64,000 nucleotides of DNA from Roridomyces roridus (lineage: Eukaryota; Basidiomycota; Agaricomycetes; Agaricales; Mycenaceae). Made by a program: the position numbers and the translations under genes. The notes under the pieces were generated by a model that did not search any database, had not been told where the DNA came from, and worked only from the letters and a program-made list of their open reading frames with translations. Below, in pieces: positions 24,534-36,110 of this stretch. Every line of letters begins with the position of its first letter. The stretch's first letter is position 1. The stretch lies in the NCBI GenBank assembly GCA_029378245.1, contig JARKIF010000020.1, forward strand, positions 1 through 64,000, given 5' to 3'.

Positions 24534-25049
24534 AAGCCTTGTGAGTTGTCGCTTTCCTTGCCATGGCCTCTTCTGAAAGTCTCTTCAGATTAAATGCGTG
24601 ATATTTCGCGTGTAATGCACAGGGTATTACCTGTCATCAGAGCACCAGCGCCAGCCAGGGGAACGATGTGAAAGAAGCAAGCCCATTGCGTTTCTCCAGA
24701 GCCGGATCCTGCGATGAGAGGAAGCGCGTCGACGACGATTTTGTACCGCAAGGCAGTCTTGTATCGTTCTTCAATTGTATGCATGTATTCTCGTCTGACT
24801 TCAGTGACGCGTTTCTGAGCTGAGAGGCTGAACTACTCGCCTTCAGCCCGTCGCACTTTGTTCGACTGCCGGCAGGATGCTGCCCAACGCGAGGTCGGGG
24901 ACTCTGAATCGCAGATATCGATGCACGAGACAGGAGGGATCGGGCACGCGAGGAAGTGAAGAGTCCTCATTCATCCAATACGCGTCTCTACGCACTCGAG
25001 ATAGCACTCGTCGTCGTTGTCGTAGCATATCGGACTGCGTGTCACAAGA

Positions 25050-25314
25050 GGCACGCAGATCAGAAATGTCAGACATTGGGTATCGTGAGAGAGTTTTGAC
25101 ATCCTAAAAAGGAAGTCCAGTGATGCCAATGTTTTTTGTGCATAACAAGACATTCTGAGCAACTTTCAAAAAAAGTTTTCGGGGTCAGACACCCCTCCCT
25201 ACGTAATGATTTGATCGGATCACGTCAATTTTGGCGGGAACGATCAGTCGCATCAGTGTTGACCCGAAACTCTCTCACGACAACCCGATGTTGACAGTTC
25301 CTGATCTGCGTGCC
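25050..25314. repeat. Foldback inverted repeat (two ~50-base arms)
   Basis: The left arm, 25050-25098, and the reverse complement of the right arm, 25265-25314, match at about 84% by eye. Both begin GGCACGCAGATCAG and both contain TCGTGAGAGAGTTT. The spacer is about 166 bases and has no coding sign. The shape suits a MITE-like or foldback element; no target-site duplication was identified. Confidence 0.7.
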
Positions 25315-26341
25315 CCTTGGCGTGTCAGACGGTGACCGTCGGTGCTGGCGGCAGGGCCGCAGTGACTTGGGTTAGGGTTATGACGCGTCCCGGCTCTTCC
25401 CGACCACCATCTCCTCTTGATGAGTCCCACAAGTCTTCACGCTGGTGATGCTTCATGAATGGTATTCCGCCCTCGCGTTCCACGTTTGCCGTCTAGGACC
25501 TTCCCTGACCCTCGGATTACAAGCCATGCATTTTTCGCATCACACAAGTCTACCATGATCCTCATGAAGCGCCCGCGCACTCCCTCCGGCCTCTGTTCTG
25601 CACTCGCACAATGCTCACCACATACACCGCCTAGATTTACTGCGGCTCGTGCCCAATCCCGTTATCAATCTTGCGGGATTGCGGGACTCCGACGCAGCGG
25701 GAGAAGGGCATGGACTGGACTCTTGTCGAAAGTACCTAAGATGGATGTCTCGCAGATTTCTCGGGTCTTGGATCATACAAGCTTGGGGACGATAACTTCG
25801 CCATTATACGGGAGGAACTGTCCAGTGGGAACGCTCGAAATAACGAAATATCTTCGTCCTTCAATCCTCAAAGCTTTCTTTTCTGCACCTGGACTGCAAC
25901 AACTGCGCGCGCACCGACTTTGAAATCTGATTGTACACTTGCTGGTTCCTTGCCTAGAATGGAAGGCTTGTAGTTATCTGCGTATCCATCTATCGACGGG
26001 TAAGTGGCGCGCAAATCCGGACTTTAATGGAGATTGACATACACGGGGGCCGCGGCAGTGAAATCACCACTTGGGCCCTGCATGCGGTTCAGCCGTCGAA
26101 TAGGCTTACGGGCATACAATCTCAGCGACCCAATTGGAAGACGAAATCCTCACGTTGGTCTGGAAAGCCCCTCTGTCAGACGAAGCTCGTGTGCTCTTCT
26201 CATCTTCCTAGATTCCAACCAAGAAGACGTGGCGCCAATCCGGACAAAGAAGGACATTGTGGCGGTAAGAAGATCATGCATGATGCCAACCACGAAACCA
26301 GAAGCAGTCGGTGTGGGAAACCGATCCTTGTTTCACTTCCT

Positions 26342-26347
26342 TATATA
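26342..26347 (+). promoter_or_regulatory. TATA-like box of PAL
   Basis: TATATA lies 42 bases upstream of the PAL start codon, within CTTCCTTATATACGGC. The distance would allow a very short leader. Assigned from sequence and position only. Confidence 0.35.
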
Positions 26348-26388
26348 CGGCTGAAAATCGAGTCTTCAAATCAACAAACACTACCGCC

Positions 26389-28990
26389 ATGGTTCTTAAC
26401 GGAAAATCCTCCTCTGCTGTTCCCCAGACTCTTCTTGCCAAATTCCTCATTGCGCAAGATCAGACGGCCGAGTACAAGTAGTTGGCTTCCGCGCATTTGA
26501 AGACAACGGCTGACTCTTTATTCTAGGGATGGGAAGCCCGTTATCATCGACGGTCATACTCTGAGCATCGCCGCCGTCGCTACGGCTGCTCGCAACACCG
26601 ACGTCAAAGTCCAGCTCTCGACCGACAGCAAGGTCAAGGAACGAGTCTGGAAGAGCCGTCAGGTCATCGAACAGAAGGTAGAGAACGGCGTTAGTGTTTA
26701 CGGGCTCTCCACCGGGTTCGGCGGTAGTGGTAAGCGGCCCATCTCACTGTCGTGTAGCGTTTCCGCTCATCCTCATCTTTCAGCCGACACCCGTACGGAC
26801 AAGCCCATCCACCTCGGGAATGCCCTGCTGCAGCACCAGTCCTCTGGCGTCCTGCCGTCGGACCAGGAGCCCCCGAAGGTCCTCCCCCTCCTAGACATCG
26901 GCTCAGCCCTCACGATGCCCGAGTCGTGGGTCCGTGGAGCCATGCTCATCCGCATGAACTCGCTCATTCGCGGCCACTCTGGCGTCCGCTTCGAACTCAT
27001 CGAGAAGCTGCACGAGATCTACTCCGCCAACGTCATCCCTTGCGTCCCTCTCCGGGGCTCGATTTCTGCTTCAGGCGGTACGTTGTGGTGCTCCTGCCAA
27101 GTGAACATTTTCACTGATTCCAATCGAACAGATCTTTCACCACTTTCGTATGTTGCTGGCTTGATGAGTAAGTTTCTCGGACTTCGTGGCGTCTTCTGTC
27201 CGCTGACATTAATCCAGTCGGGAACCCGTCGATCCGCGCATACGACGGCGCCCCGTCCTATGGCAGCCGCAAGATGGTTTCCTCCCGCACGGCTCTTGCC
27301 GACCACAACATCGAGCCAATCACCCTGGCGTCCAAGGAGCATCTCGGTAAATACTCTCCCCGCACAATTTTTTTTTTCGGTTTTTTGAAGATGCCCAGGT
27401 ATTCTGAATGGCACCGCCTTCTCTGCTTCAGTCGCCGGCTTGGCCCTCAACGATGCCGTCCACCTCGCCCTTTTGGCCCAAGTCTGCACCGCCATGGGCA
27501 CCGAGGCTCTTATGGGCAGCCGCGGCTCTTTCGACCCCTTCATCCACGACACCGCACGCCCCCACCCCGGCCAGATCGAATGCGCCCGGAACATTTGGAA
27601 TTTGTTGGAAGGAAGCAAGCTCGCTGAGACTCACGAGGAAGAGGTATCCATCTACGCGGACAAACACTCCCTTCGTCAGGATCGCTACCCCATCCGCACG
27701 TCTCCTCAGTTCCTTGGCCCTCAGGTCGAAGATATCCTTTCGGCCTTGGCTTCTGTTACGCAGGAATGCAACTCCAGTGAGTTGAAACGTTTGAGTGAAC
27801 CGCTTGATCTAACGATTTTCAGCCACGGACAACCCGCTCGTTGACGGCGAGACTGGGGAAATCCACCACGGTGGTAACTTCCAGGCCATGGCCGTCAGCA
27901 ACGCCATGGAGAAGACCCGTCTTGCGCTCCACCACATCGGGAAATTGCTCTTTGCGCAGACCACGGAGCTTCTCAACCCCAGCCAGAACCGCGGCCTGCC
28001 TCCCTCGGTGGCATTCACCGACCCGTCGCTCAACTACTTTGGCAAGGGTGTTGATATTGCATCTGCCGCATACGTCTCGGAGCTTGGCTATCTGGCCAAC
28101 CCCGTCTCGACCCACATCCAGTCCGCGGAGATGCACAACCAGGCTGTCAAGTACGCTCTCTCCCAACTTCTTTTGTTCTCGGAAATCTGATTGATTTTAC
28201 TCAGCTCATTGGCACTCATCTCTGCCCGCGCCACTCTCAACTCCCTGGACATTGTGACGATGCTGATTGCGTCCTATCTCCACGTTCTCTGCCAAGGTCA
28301 GTCTCGCTTATCCACATCGCAGTTGACCACTCCTGACGATCCATCTCTTCATAGCATACGACATCCGTGCTCTTCAGGCCGAGCACTTCCGTGGCGTTCG
28401 CGAGATCGTGCAGGAGGAGCTCTACGATTCCTTCCCCGTCGCAGCAGCCGATGCCGCTCTCCTTGCCCAGATGTATAGTGCCATGCGCGGGACTTTGGAG
28501 CGTACCAGCACCATGGATGCCGAGGACCAGATGACCGAGGTCGCAGGCGCTTCAGCCAAGCTCCTCCTCAAATACTTCACGCGCCCTGAATACACTGGCA
28601 ACGCGGCAGAATCGCTCTATGCTATCCCTGCGTTCCAGGACCGTGTCGCCCAGCGCTCTGCGGCCCTCCTCCAGGAGCTGCGCGGTGCTTACCTCAAGGG
28701 AGAGCGTGGCCCGGCTCCTGCTGGCCCCTACCTCGGCAAGACCAAGCCTGTCTACGAGTTTGTGCGGCTCCGGTTGAACATTCCCATCCACGGCATTGAG
28801 AACTATACTGGATTCAAGAACGGGTTGGGTGTGGATGATGTTACTGTCGGGCAGAATATTTCGTCCATTTACGAGGTGCGTTCTCCACTCATTCGTTCGT
28901 TCGGACCTCTTTATTGATCTCGAATTACAGGCGATCCGCGACGGCGACCTGCAGAGCACCGTGGTCGACATGTTCGCTCCTTTTGCGTAG
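26389..28990 (+). CDS. PAL: Phenylalanine ammonia-lyase
   Basis: Deaminates L-phenylalanine (often also tyrosine) to cinnamate (or coumarate) and ammonia; cytosolic tetramer of the aromatic amino acid lyase family. Ten exons: 26389-26477, 26527-26729, 26784-27077, 27132-27167, 27218-27346, 27399-27776, 27823-28150, 28205-28296, 28355-28875 and 28931-28990. They sum to 709 residues, normal for fungal PAL. Motifs: [15 protein letters not shown], the MIO-forming Ala-Ser-Gly in SISASGDLSPLSY (about residue 195, split by an intron), [36 protein letters not shown] and a C-terminal shielding domain. Every join is in frame. It may serve catabolism or phenylpropanoid synthesis; the neighbours do not decide. 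No damage seen. Confidence 0.96.
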
Positions 28991-29460
28991 ATCGATTTTT
29001 AGAGTTTACTTGGCGCCTTAGATGTATAATATGTATCCGATAATTGTAATACCTAGACTGTGATGTTAACCTTTCCAAGTTTTCGGATCTTTGATCCAAT
29101 GGATGGATGATCTAATTGTCTCGATGCCGATCGGCCCAATCCAAGCCATCAAGAATCACTTGCACTTATGCTCAGTGCCCCATTGGGTGATTGCTGTATC
29201 TGAGCTCAAGCAGGCCTTTAATCCAATGCCCAGAGGGTTTGGAAACACGCATTCCGCCGAATGATGGCGGCGGTCCGAGCCATTCACGTATAACGAACGC
29301 GCCTCGATTGAAGTATTGAGAGAGTGCCCCAAGTGCTTCACTCTGAGAAACATCGAACGAGTATAACGGTATGCTGAACTTGAAAGGCCTTCGTCCGACT
29401 TCGACATGTATACCGTTGGCTTATAGTAAAAGCTACTTGCTCCCCATAACCCCGCGTGCC
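28991..29460. other. Intergenic, convergent 3' region
   Basis: Lies between the stop codons of PAL and the first lectin-like gene. A 102-codon open frame on the minus strand (29156-29464) has no recognisable feature. Confidence 0.4.
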
Positions 29461-30022
29461 TCAATGATCATCCTCTTCATCCAGAGATCCACATACGAGT
29501 ATCCCATTGGCGGATTCAACGACATTCACTGCATCAAAATAATTTTGTGAGTGATTTGCCAAAAGCCAGTCCACGGAGAACAAAGTACTCACCCAAACCA
29601 ACGGAGGCGGTCTGAGAGGTGCCCTGGCTCGTCAGGCAACTCACAGTGAGTGTGATGCCAATCGGGTCAAACTGGCTGGTATTGACGTCGCAGGATTCTA
29701 CGTAGGCCACGCCGCTAAAAGTGGATTGAAGCACCCGCCGATTGAATACACTTGGAGGCGGATGTAAAATATTCACGTACGCTACGAGAGCCCCGTTCTG
29801 ATTCGTTAGACACTCGTTCAAATCGAGGGTGGTGCTCAACTCCTCCTCTCCTCCGACGGCGACAAAGCAGTCAGCCTGGAGGGTACTGGGGTTCTGGAAG
29901 GTGATTGTGGGGCAGGCATCTTGGATACTTGCAAAGTCGGGCGTGTCGCGCCGTTGCACTCCGAGGGAATAAACAACGGCGAGAAGGGTTAGGATGTAGA
30001 AGGGTCGGCAAACAGTGGGCAT
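29461..30022 (-). CDS. Secreted CVNH-like (cyanovirin-N homology) lectin, copy 1
   Basis: Three exons, 30022-29781, 29714-29593 and 29528-29461, give 143 residues. A hydrophobic signal peptide (FYILTLLAVVYSLGV) is followed by two CVNH-type half-repeats. The first has ITFQNPSTLQADC and TLDLNECLTNQNGALV; the second has GVAYVESCDV, GITLTVSCLTSQG and VNVVESANGILVCGS. The pairing of a Cys-ended strand with an L-x-C-x-x-x-x-G-x-L strand is the CVNH signature. CVNH proteins bind high-mannose glycans, and in fungi they are small surface or secreted proteins of largely unknown role. It ends with an acidic tail DEEDDH. It is the first of three related genes on this strand and shares intron positions with the second. 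Confidence 0.75.
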
Positions 30023-31255
30023 CGTCGAATGAAAAGAAAAGTTAAAAGGGCAGAGATAGAAGCAATGGAAGTGAGTAGCAGAGTGCTGGGTCTCTGCTGC
30101 TTTTATGTTCCTTCGGGCTCAGGATGACACCGGTTTGAAAGGGCGGCAATCTCTTACTCAGATTCTTATCCAGTACCGGCAAGCCCGAGTTTCATTTAAA
30201 TGTCGTTGAGATTTTCCCCGGTGAGTACGACACCATACAATTACCAGAGACCAGGAGCCGCCCGAAGCGCACCGGTGTTCAGAGGCCGTTAACCTGCTTC
30301 AAACTTGGCACTACTATTACTACTACTAGCAGTATTTGGCATTTGGCATTCGGCTTCAAATTTGAATATAGGAGATCTCACCGGATCCCCACCCTTTGCC
30401 GCGAAGAATCCATCCGTCGGGGTCTTCTCTGCATGGCCCGTGTAACCTGCTTCAAGCTTGAATATTTGGCCTTCGGCTTCAAGGATTCTTTTTCGTTAGC
30501 AAGAACAAGAGATGTACACGATCATAAGATGCGCATATTTGACGTCGTCCTTGCGTCGTCCTGTGGTGCGGATGGCATCCAATATCCCAGGACCTTGCCC
30601 CCAAATAGTATTCATATCTCATCGGGCTCAGAGCCCGGTCACCATAGGCTGTACAACGTCGCTGCATAACCTGTTTGAGAGTCCGCCAAGCCCAACGCCA
30701 AGCCCAAGCGGGTGCCGCTGAATCAATCCATTAGATCACGATGTGGCAGTGAATCAATGCTGTCGCTCGGATCATAACTTCTACTCTTGCCACCACACCA
30801 ACTCATGGCCGACCACGGCTCGACCAGCGGCGCCCCTCTCAACGACTCCCATGTTATACACGGACGACCAAGGGCGGAGCTCGACGGTCCAGACTTCATC
30901 TGAACCTCAACCCGACGTCTCACCGTTCACGTCTGTCGCTGAGTCATTTTTTTCGTGTTCCTTTCTCCTTCCGTCATGGACACTTTCATTGATCCTCGAT
31001 GCACGGTGAGGCGTTCGACCTCCTTCGGGCTGCTGAATTGGTTATCTTCCAGACCATCTGACAAGGATCGACATTCTGCCCACGGTGGCTTCTTTTTCCC
31101 CGCATCTCTGCTTCTAATCCGGTAGAGCATATGGCTGTGAGTAAAATAATACTACATTCATCCCTTCTACGGCGCAGCGCGTGCTGATGCCTCTCGTCAA
31201 TTCTCCGACAGGACAATGACTCATCTGTAACAGCTGTACTTATAGCTGAGGCGGG
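30023..31255. other. Divergent promoter region between CVNH copy 1 and S28 copy 1
   Basis: No gene supported. Around 30310-30480 there is a short repeated phrase (ATTTGGCATTTGGCATTCGGCTTCAAATTTGAATAT recurs as CTTGAATATTTGGCCTTCGGCTTCAAGG in altered form), a local duplication of about 25 bases. Confidence 0.4.
31217..31223 (+). promoter_or_regulatory. AP-1/GCN4-type site upstream of S28 copy 1
   Basis: TGACTCA, the consensus bound by fungal GCN4/CPC1- and AP-1-type bZIP factors, lies 41 bases before the start codon. The surrounding AATGACTCATCTG is also present upstream of the truncated third S28 copy, which suggests constraint or recent shared origin. Regulation by amino-acid starvation is inference. 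Confidence 0.35.
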
Positions 31256-31263
31256 ACACCGTA

Positions 31264-33192
31264 ATGGCGAGCTCATTCACCATGAATCTGGGCAACTTGC
31301 TCCTCCTGGCGGCTTCTTTCGTCTGTGTCTCTGCGCAGATCAACCCGACAGTGCAGATCCTCAACGACCTGCGTCTCGCACGCCTCGATCGTCTCAACAG
31401 GATCACACCTACGATTTCCAAGCGCCAGACGACTACTACCTTCCCCTCGTTCAACTTCACGCAACCATTGGATCATTTCACGGACACGGGCTTTACGTGG
31501 AACCAGCGGTACTTTGTCAACTCGCGGCATTATAAACCTGGGGGACCTGTATTCGTTTTGGATGGTGGGGAGACGAGTGTGACGGATCGGTTGCCGTATT
31601 TGGATACTGGGATCGTCGATATCTTGGCCAGTGCGACGAATGGGCTTGGAGTGATTTTGGAGCATAGGTATTATGGTGCGTTCGATTCAGTTCTTTTGTC
31701 TTGGGACCCTCAGTTGATTGATGTGCGAAGGGGTATCCGTCCCGGTGCAAAATTTCACGACGGATTCGCTGCGCTGGCTTAACAACGAGCAAGCCGTTGC
31801 GGACTCTGCCAACTTTATGCAGAATGTTCAATTCGATGGGATCGACGCGGACCTCACTGCACCGAAGACGCCGTGGATTTACTACGGAGTGGGCCTCCTA
31901 AAACTTCTCAGCTGTGAACTTCTGAACGCAATATGAACAGGGCTCCTATGCAGGCGCACGCTCTGCACATATGAAGGTTCTTCACCCTGATATCGTATAC
32001 GGGGCGATCGCCTCGAGCGGCGTCGTTGAGGCGGCGATAAGCAACTGGGGGTACTACGATATCATCCGGCGTGCGGCACCGGCGAATTGCAGTGCGCAGT
32101 TCATTACCGCTCAGAAGGAGGTGGACGCGCTTCTTTCGGACCCGACGACGAACAGCAAAGTGAAAAGCTTCTTTGGGATGCCTGGCTTGACGCTGGATGC
32201 CGATTTGACGAGTTTCTTTTCGGTGAGTAGCCTGGGTACACGACTCCTAGTCTTTAATCGCCGGATGTAGGGCCTTCTCGGTGCGTGGCAAGAGAAGAAC
32301 TGGGACCCGGCCGTCAACAGTGATGAGTTTGCCAACACTTGCACTGCGATGGGGAATCCGAGCACTGCCAAGATCCAGACGTTCCAGGGATTCACTGTGA
32401 GCAATGCAACTTGGAACCTCGCCACGATCATCAACAAAGTGAGTCGTTTTCAACATCGAGACAATTCCGCGGATTTAAACATTGTCAGACCTCGAGCAGG
32501 TGTCCTGCGACGTCTACGTCGGACGAGGTAGCATTTTCGAAGCTTCCAAGTGATGGACGGTTGATCTTCCACTGGTAGTGCTTCGGAACGCTCGATGATA
32601 GCGACTTCCAAGAGACTGATCTCTCTCAAACTTGGCGACTCTGGCAATTCCAAGTCTGCACGCAATGGGGGTTCTTCGACGTGGGCTATCCGATCTCTCT
32701 TTCGTCGTAGCAACTGATTAAAACGCAGTCACCGCCTCCGAGTTCGTCGATCCCGAGTATGCTGTCCAAGTTCGTGGACGTGGCATATTCGTCCAAGATC
32801 TGCCAGCAAGCCTATCCCCCGGGGCAATTCTTTCAAGTCCCTGCACTGCCGAACATTGAGGACGTGAATAAAATCGGCGGGTTTAAGATTGCGCACGATA
32901 GGCTGGCTATCATCGACGGAGAGGTGGACCCGTGGCGGTTCGACTGCGCTCATAGCTTTATCAGCCCGAGCGCCTCGAGGCCGGACACACCGCTCAGGCC
33001 GTTCAAGTTGATCCCAGGTACGTTTGACTTCGATCCCTACCGAGATGCAGAGAGACTGAGGTTTGCCCAGATGCCGTGCATCATTACGATGAGAATGGGC
33101 TGGCGGATCATAGCCAAGAGCCGCCTGCGATCCAGGCCATACATGCGCAGGAGGTGGAGTTTGTCAAGGGTTGGTTGGCGGATTTTAAATAA
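31264..33192 (+). CDS. Secreted serine carboxypeptidase, family S28, copy 1
   Basis: Cleaves prolyl or other C-terminal peptide bonds; secreted. Eight exons: 31264-31675, 31731-31888, 31941-32222, 32271-32438, 32489-32527, 32579-32680, 32729-33017 and 33071-33192. They join to 523 residues. A signal peptide (NLLLLAASFVCVSAQ) precedes FNFTQPLDHF, the family's N-terminal motif, and GGPVFVLDGGE. The catalytic Ser is in GGSYAGARSAH, the Asp in IIDGEVDPWR and the His in AVHHYDENGLADH. CFGTLDD and LWQFQVCTQWGFF are family-typical. All splice joins keep frame, so the gene looks functional. It has an inverted near-copy at 47223-49169 and a truncated relative at 49216-49797. It sits between CVNH copies 1 and 2. 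Confidence 0.92.
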
Positions 33193-33385
33193 GTGGGGGG
33201 CACCGAATGCGGGGACTACTACTCTCCTCGCATTCCAGGCCTTCCCAGGCGTCACAATGACTGAGTAAAGCGCAAAAGAAACAATGATAATTTCGGTCCG
33301 TGAACTAGAAGTAAAAACATCAACACTGTCCGCAAGCCCTCACTCCGCTCATCATCGAAGCAGCACGTCAATTCATGATCAACCC

Positions 33386-33913
33386 TCATGCACAAGCCAG
33401 AGATCCTCCGTTGGAAACGATAGCTTGGTCTAGACATTTCGAGTTAGCAATGAAACGCTGCTCGGGGTAGCAATGCATACGCACCCAAGTGGAGCTGGCT
33501 GCCAATCTTGAACCCACTGACCGAAGTGCAGTTGGCATTGAGGATGAATTGATCAATGGGGCCTAGGAACAGGCCAGACACGTCGCAGTTGCCGGGACTG
33601 ACGAAACCACCTCCGCCGCTGGAGACGAACAAGGTCAGTAGCAGGGTTTAAAAGAAGAAGGAAATGCTTACGCGACGAGATCTCCGTTCCGCTCGCCGAC
33701 GCACAGGTTGAGGTTGATCGTAGAGATGGCCTCTCCCTGCCCGGGCGCAGGTCTGCATGTGCCCTGAAGGGTGGATCCGCCGATCAGGACGATTTGTGTG
33801 CACACTGAGGTGATGCTGTCGTTGCGTCTCTGAAGCTCGACAGGCGTCGCGTTTGCAGTCATGGATGCCAAGAGAGCGAGGGGCATGAGTACTGAAGTGA
33901 GGCGGGCGAACAT
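33386..33913 (-). CDS. Secreted CVNH-like lectin, copy 2
   Basis: Three exons, 33913-33672, 33618-33485 and 33429-33386, give 139 residues. Signal peptide LTSVLMPLALLASMTANA. The first half-repeat has IVLIGGSTLQGTCRP and INLNLCVGERNGDLV; the second has GGGGFVSPGNCDVSG, FILNANCTSVSGFKIG and LDQAIVSNGGSLACA. Exon 1 is 242 bases, exactly as in copy 1, and intron 1 falls at the same place and phase. Likely a glycan-binding secreted protein; the ligand is unknown. It is convergent with the S28 peptidase, with stops about 190 bases apart. Confidence 0.75.
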
Positions 33914-35140
33914 GGTAAGTAGAATGAAGAAGAGGAAGTTGTTGAAGGGAAGGGAAGTAAAGGGAAGTGGAAATTTGAATGGGGCGCTTCTGACCTATTG
34001 GTGCGTTCCGTTGAAAAGCTAGTAACGGGTTGCCGTGTAAAAACAACAAAACCCAAGTACGTCGCTAAGTGTGTTCGGGGAGTCGTGCCGAAGTATACGA
34101 CAAATGCGAATTCAGTAAGTCTAGATCGAATTGGAGGTCTGATTGATTTGATTGATTTGGTCAGATGCAGAGAGAACAGTGATTTAAGTATATTCGAATT
34201 CGTAGCCGTAACCGTAAGTTTCCGTGATTTCCGTTCCGTTCCGTGATCAACCAAACCAAAACCGTCGTATTCGTGCCCAAGGCGTACCTACCTTCTCTAC
34301 TACATGACTGGCCCTTTATATACTCCTCGGTATTTACCCTCCAAACAACCATGCACATGAATAAATATTGGGTGAAATCTAATACTCCTTGCCTCAGTAT
34401 GTATTATTCCCGTCCATGTATGGTAATTAAATGGCCCAATTTTGAGTACAAATGTCCCCGAGCCATTCCTGGACAGATTGAACAATGGCATTTTATTGTC
34501 CCGACTGTGCACTGCTGCGCCGCAGTCGAGTTTTGAACCCAATCCCTCTAATCGGCAATGCCGGACTGTGCCGCAGTTGATATCAAGCCGAATAATAAAG
34601 ACAATAGACCCGGAGTTGATCCTCGGCTCTGAAATCCTCGGCGTTGATGTGCATCTATTACCGGCGATAGCCGTGGCTGCCGGGATCACGCCGTCTTCAA
34701 CTCCGCTCGATCATTCCATATTTCCGTGGATACTTGCTTTTCACGGTTGAACCGAACGCCCGCTCATCACCGTTCACCTTTTTATGCGAAGTCCCAGAAT
34801 CCGAAACAAGAAGAAAGCCGATAACGTCGATTTACGGCGGACGGGCGCCCCGCTGCCCTGCAATGATATGGATAAGGAGCACCCAGCGCTGACACAAAAC
34901 TTTAAAGCTCCGAGACCTCCGAATAATGTGACCTACTGCACTTCTCCGGTGCTCCCCACCGCGAATAGTAAGTCAGTATCATCGGCTACTCGCATGCAGT
35001 CTGCACTCGGGCTGTTCGGCCGTTTGATGGCCTGTTGAAAAGGTTAACAGAAATATCAATCGCACTTGTCCATGAATAACAACAAGGTAAATATTGTCCG
35101 GAGTCGATCTCGTCCTCCTCCTCCTCGAGATGTCAACTCC
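33914..35140. other. Intergenic between CVNH copies 2 and 3
   Basis: No gene supported. It contains the promoter of copy 2 (33914 onward, minus strand) and short motif-free open frames on the plus strand. Confidence 0.4.
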
Positions 35141-35695
35141 TCAGGCACACTGCAGCACCCCGTTGACGGAAACGACAGCTTGGTCTAGAGAAATTATTGA
35201 TGAACCTTGGGCCAATGACCAACTCGAGCTCGGTATGTACATAGCCAGCGGAAGCTCGCTACCGATTGTGAAGCCACTGATTGACGTGCATTTGGCACTG
35301 AGAACGACTGTGACTAGATCCAGCGATACACTGGTTGGGTCGCAGGTTCCGGGACCGAGGAAGCCGCCACCACCACTGGATAGATTAGATGCCGGTGGTG
35401 AATCATGGAGGTCTGTCCGTATGTAAAGTGAATGCACTCACGCAACAAGATCTCCGTTCTGCTCGGACACGCAGAAATCGAGGTTGACGACAGACTGGAT
35501 TTCGGACTCTCCTGGTGCGGGGAGACATACAGCTTCGAGGAAGCTTTGTTCCAAGAGCACGAACTCTCTGCACGCCGAGGTGAGTGTGTCCCCGCGTTTC
35601 TGGGGGATCAGGGGCACCGGCGTAGCTTGCACGTTCACGATTGAAGCCGTTGCAAGAATGAGGGGGAGGAGCATGGAGCGTAGACGAGGGGACAT
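35141..35695 (-). CDS. Secreted CVNH-like lectin, copy 3, with a read-through former intron
   Basis: Two exons, 35695-35442 and 35375-35141, give 162 residues from MSPRLRSM (an upstream ATG at 35719 is possible). Signal peptide MLLPLILATASIVNVQA. Motifs match copy 2: VNLDFCVSEQNGDLV, GGGGFLGPGTCD, SAKCTSISGFTIGSELPL and DQAVVSVNGVLQCA. Copy 2 has its second intron between the L and D of LDQA. Here the same place has a 60-base stretch that still ends in CTCTAG but starts with CT instead of GT and stays open, adding 20 residues. A TATA-like TATTTAA lies 75 bases upstream on this strand. Probably functional, but the extra loop would sit in the second half-repeat. Confidence 0.7.
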
Positions 35696-35917
35696 GTTGG
35701 GGAAGGGGATAAGACGCAAATGGAAGAAGTGAGGAAGGGTTCTGGTCTGTCGGTTTTCTCATAGAGGGCTTAAATACACAGTCCCGAAACACGCCGATTT
35801 GTGGAACATCCCTGATTGTGGGACATCAGCCGAGAGAAGCATCGCTCACTGCGTAGCCTCTTGATTGAGCACCAGCCCCTGCACCCACAAAAGGGGTCCA
35901 AACTCGCATAGCCTCTG

Positions 35918-35927
35918 TCAGCTGCGT

Positions 35928-35931
<4 letters not shown>
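35918..35931. repeat. Target-site duplication of the LINE, 3' side
   Basis: TCAGCTGCGTGGTT, identical to 41594-41607. The two copies bracket the LINE exactly, with the poly(A) tail directly against this one. Confidence 0.9.
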
Positions 35932-35963
<32 letters not shown>

Positions 35964-36110
35964 GAGCATTTGGAATAACACGACTCAGTCTGCAAAGCAT
36001 TCTAAGTGTATCCGCTGTTGAAATTGGAGAACCAATAAAACCGGGAGAAGTCCAGGAGGAAATGCCGTTACGCACAGGATTCAAACCTAAGTGTGGGACT
36101 CTGGCCAAAA

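Larger units (their letters stand above)
24540..26388. other. Intergenic, with a foldback repeat; promoter of PAL at its end
   Basis: No gene supported. The inverted repeat at 25050-25314 and the TATA-like box before PAL are listed separately. Confidence 0.4.

Noticed and set aside
35930..35962. T run as a transcription terminator or simple homopolymer
   Set aside because: It abuts the target-site duplication and the 3' end of the LINE, so it is the element's poly(A) tail read on the other strand.
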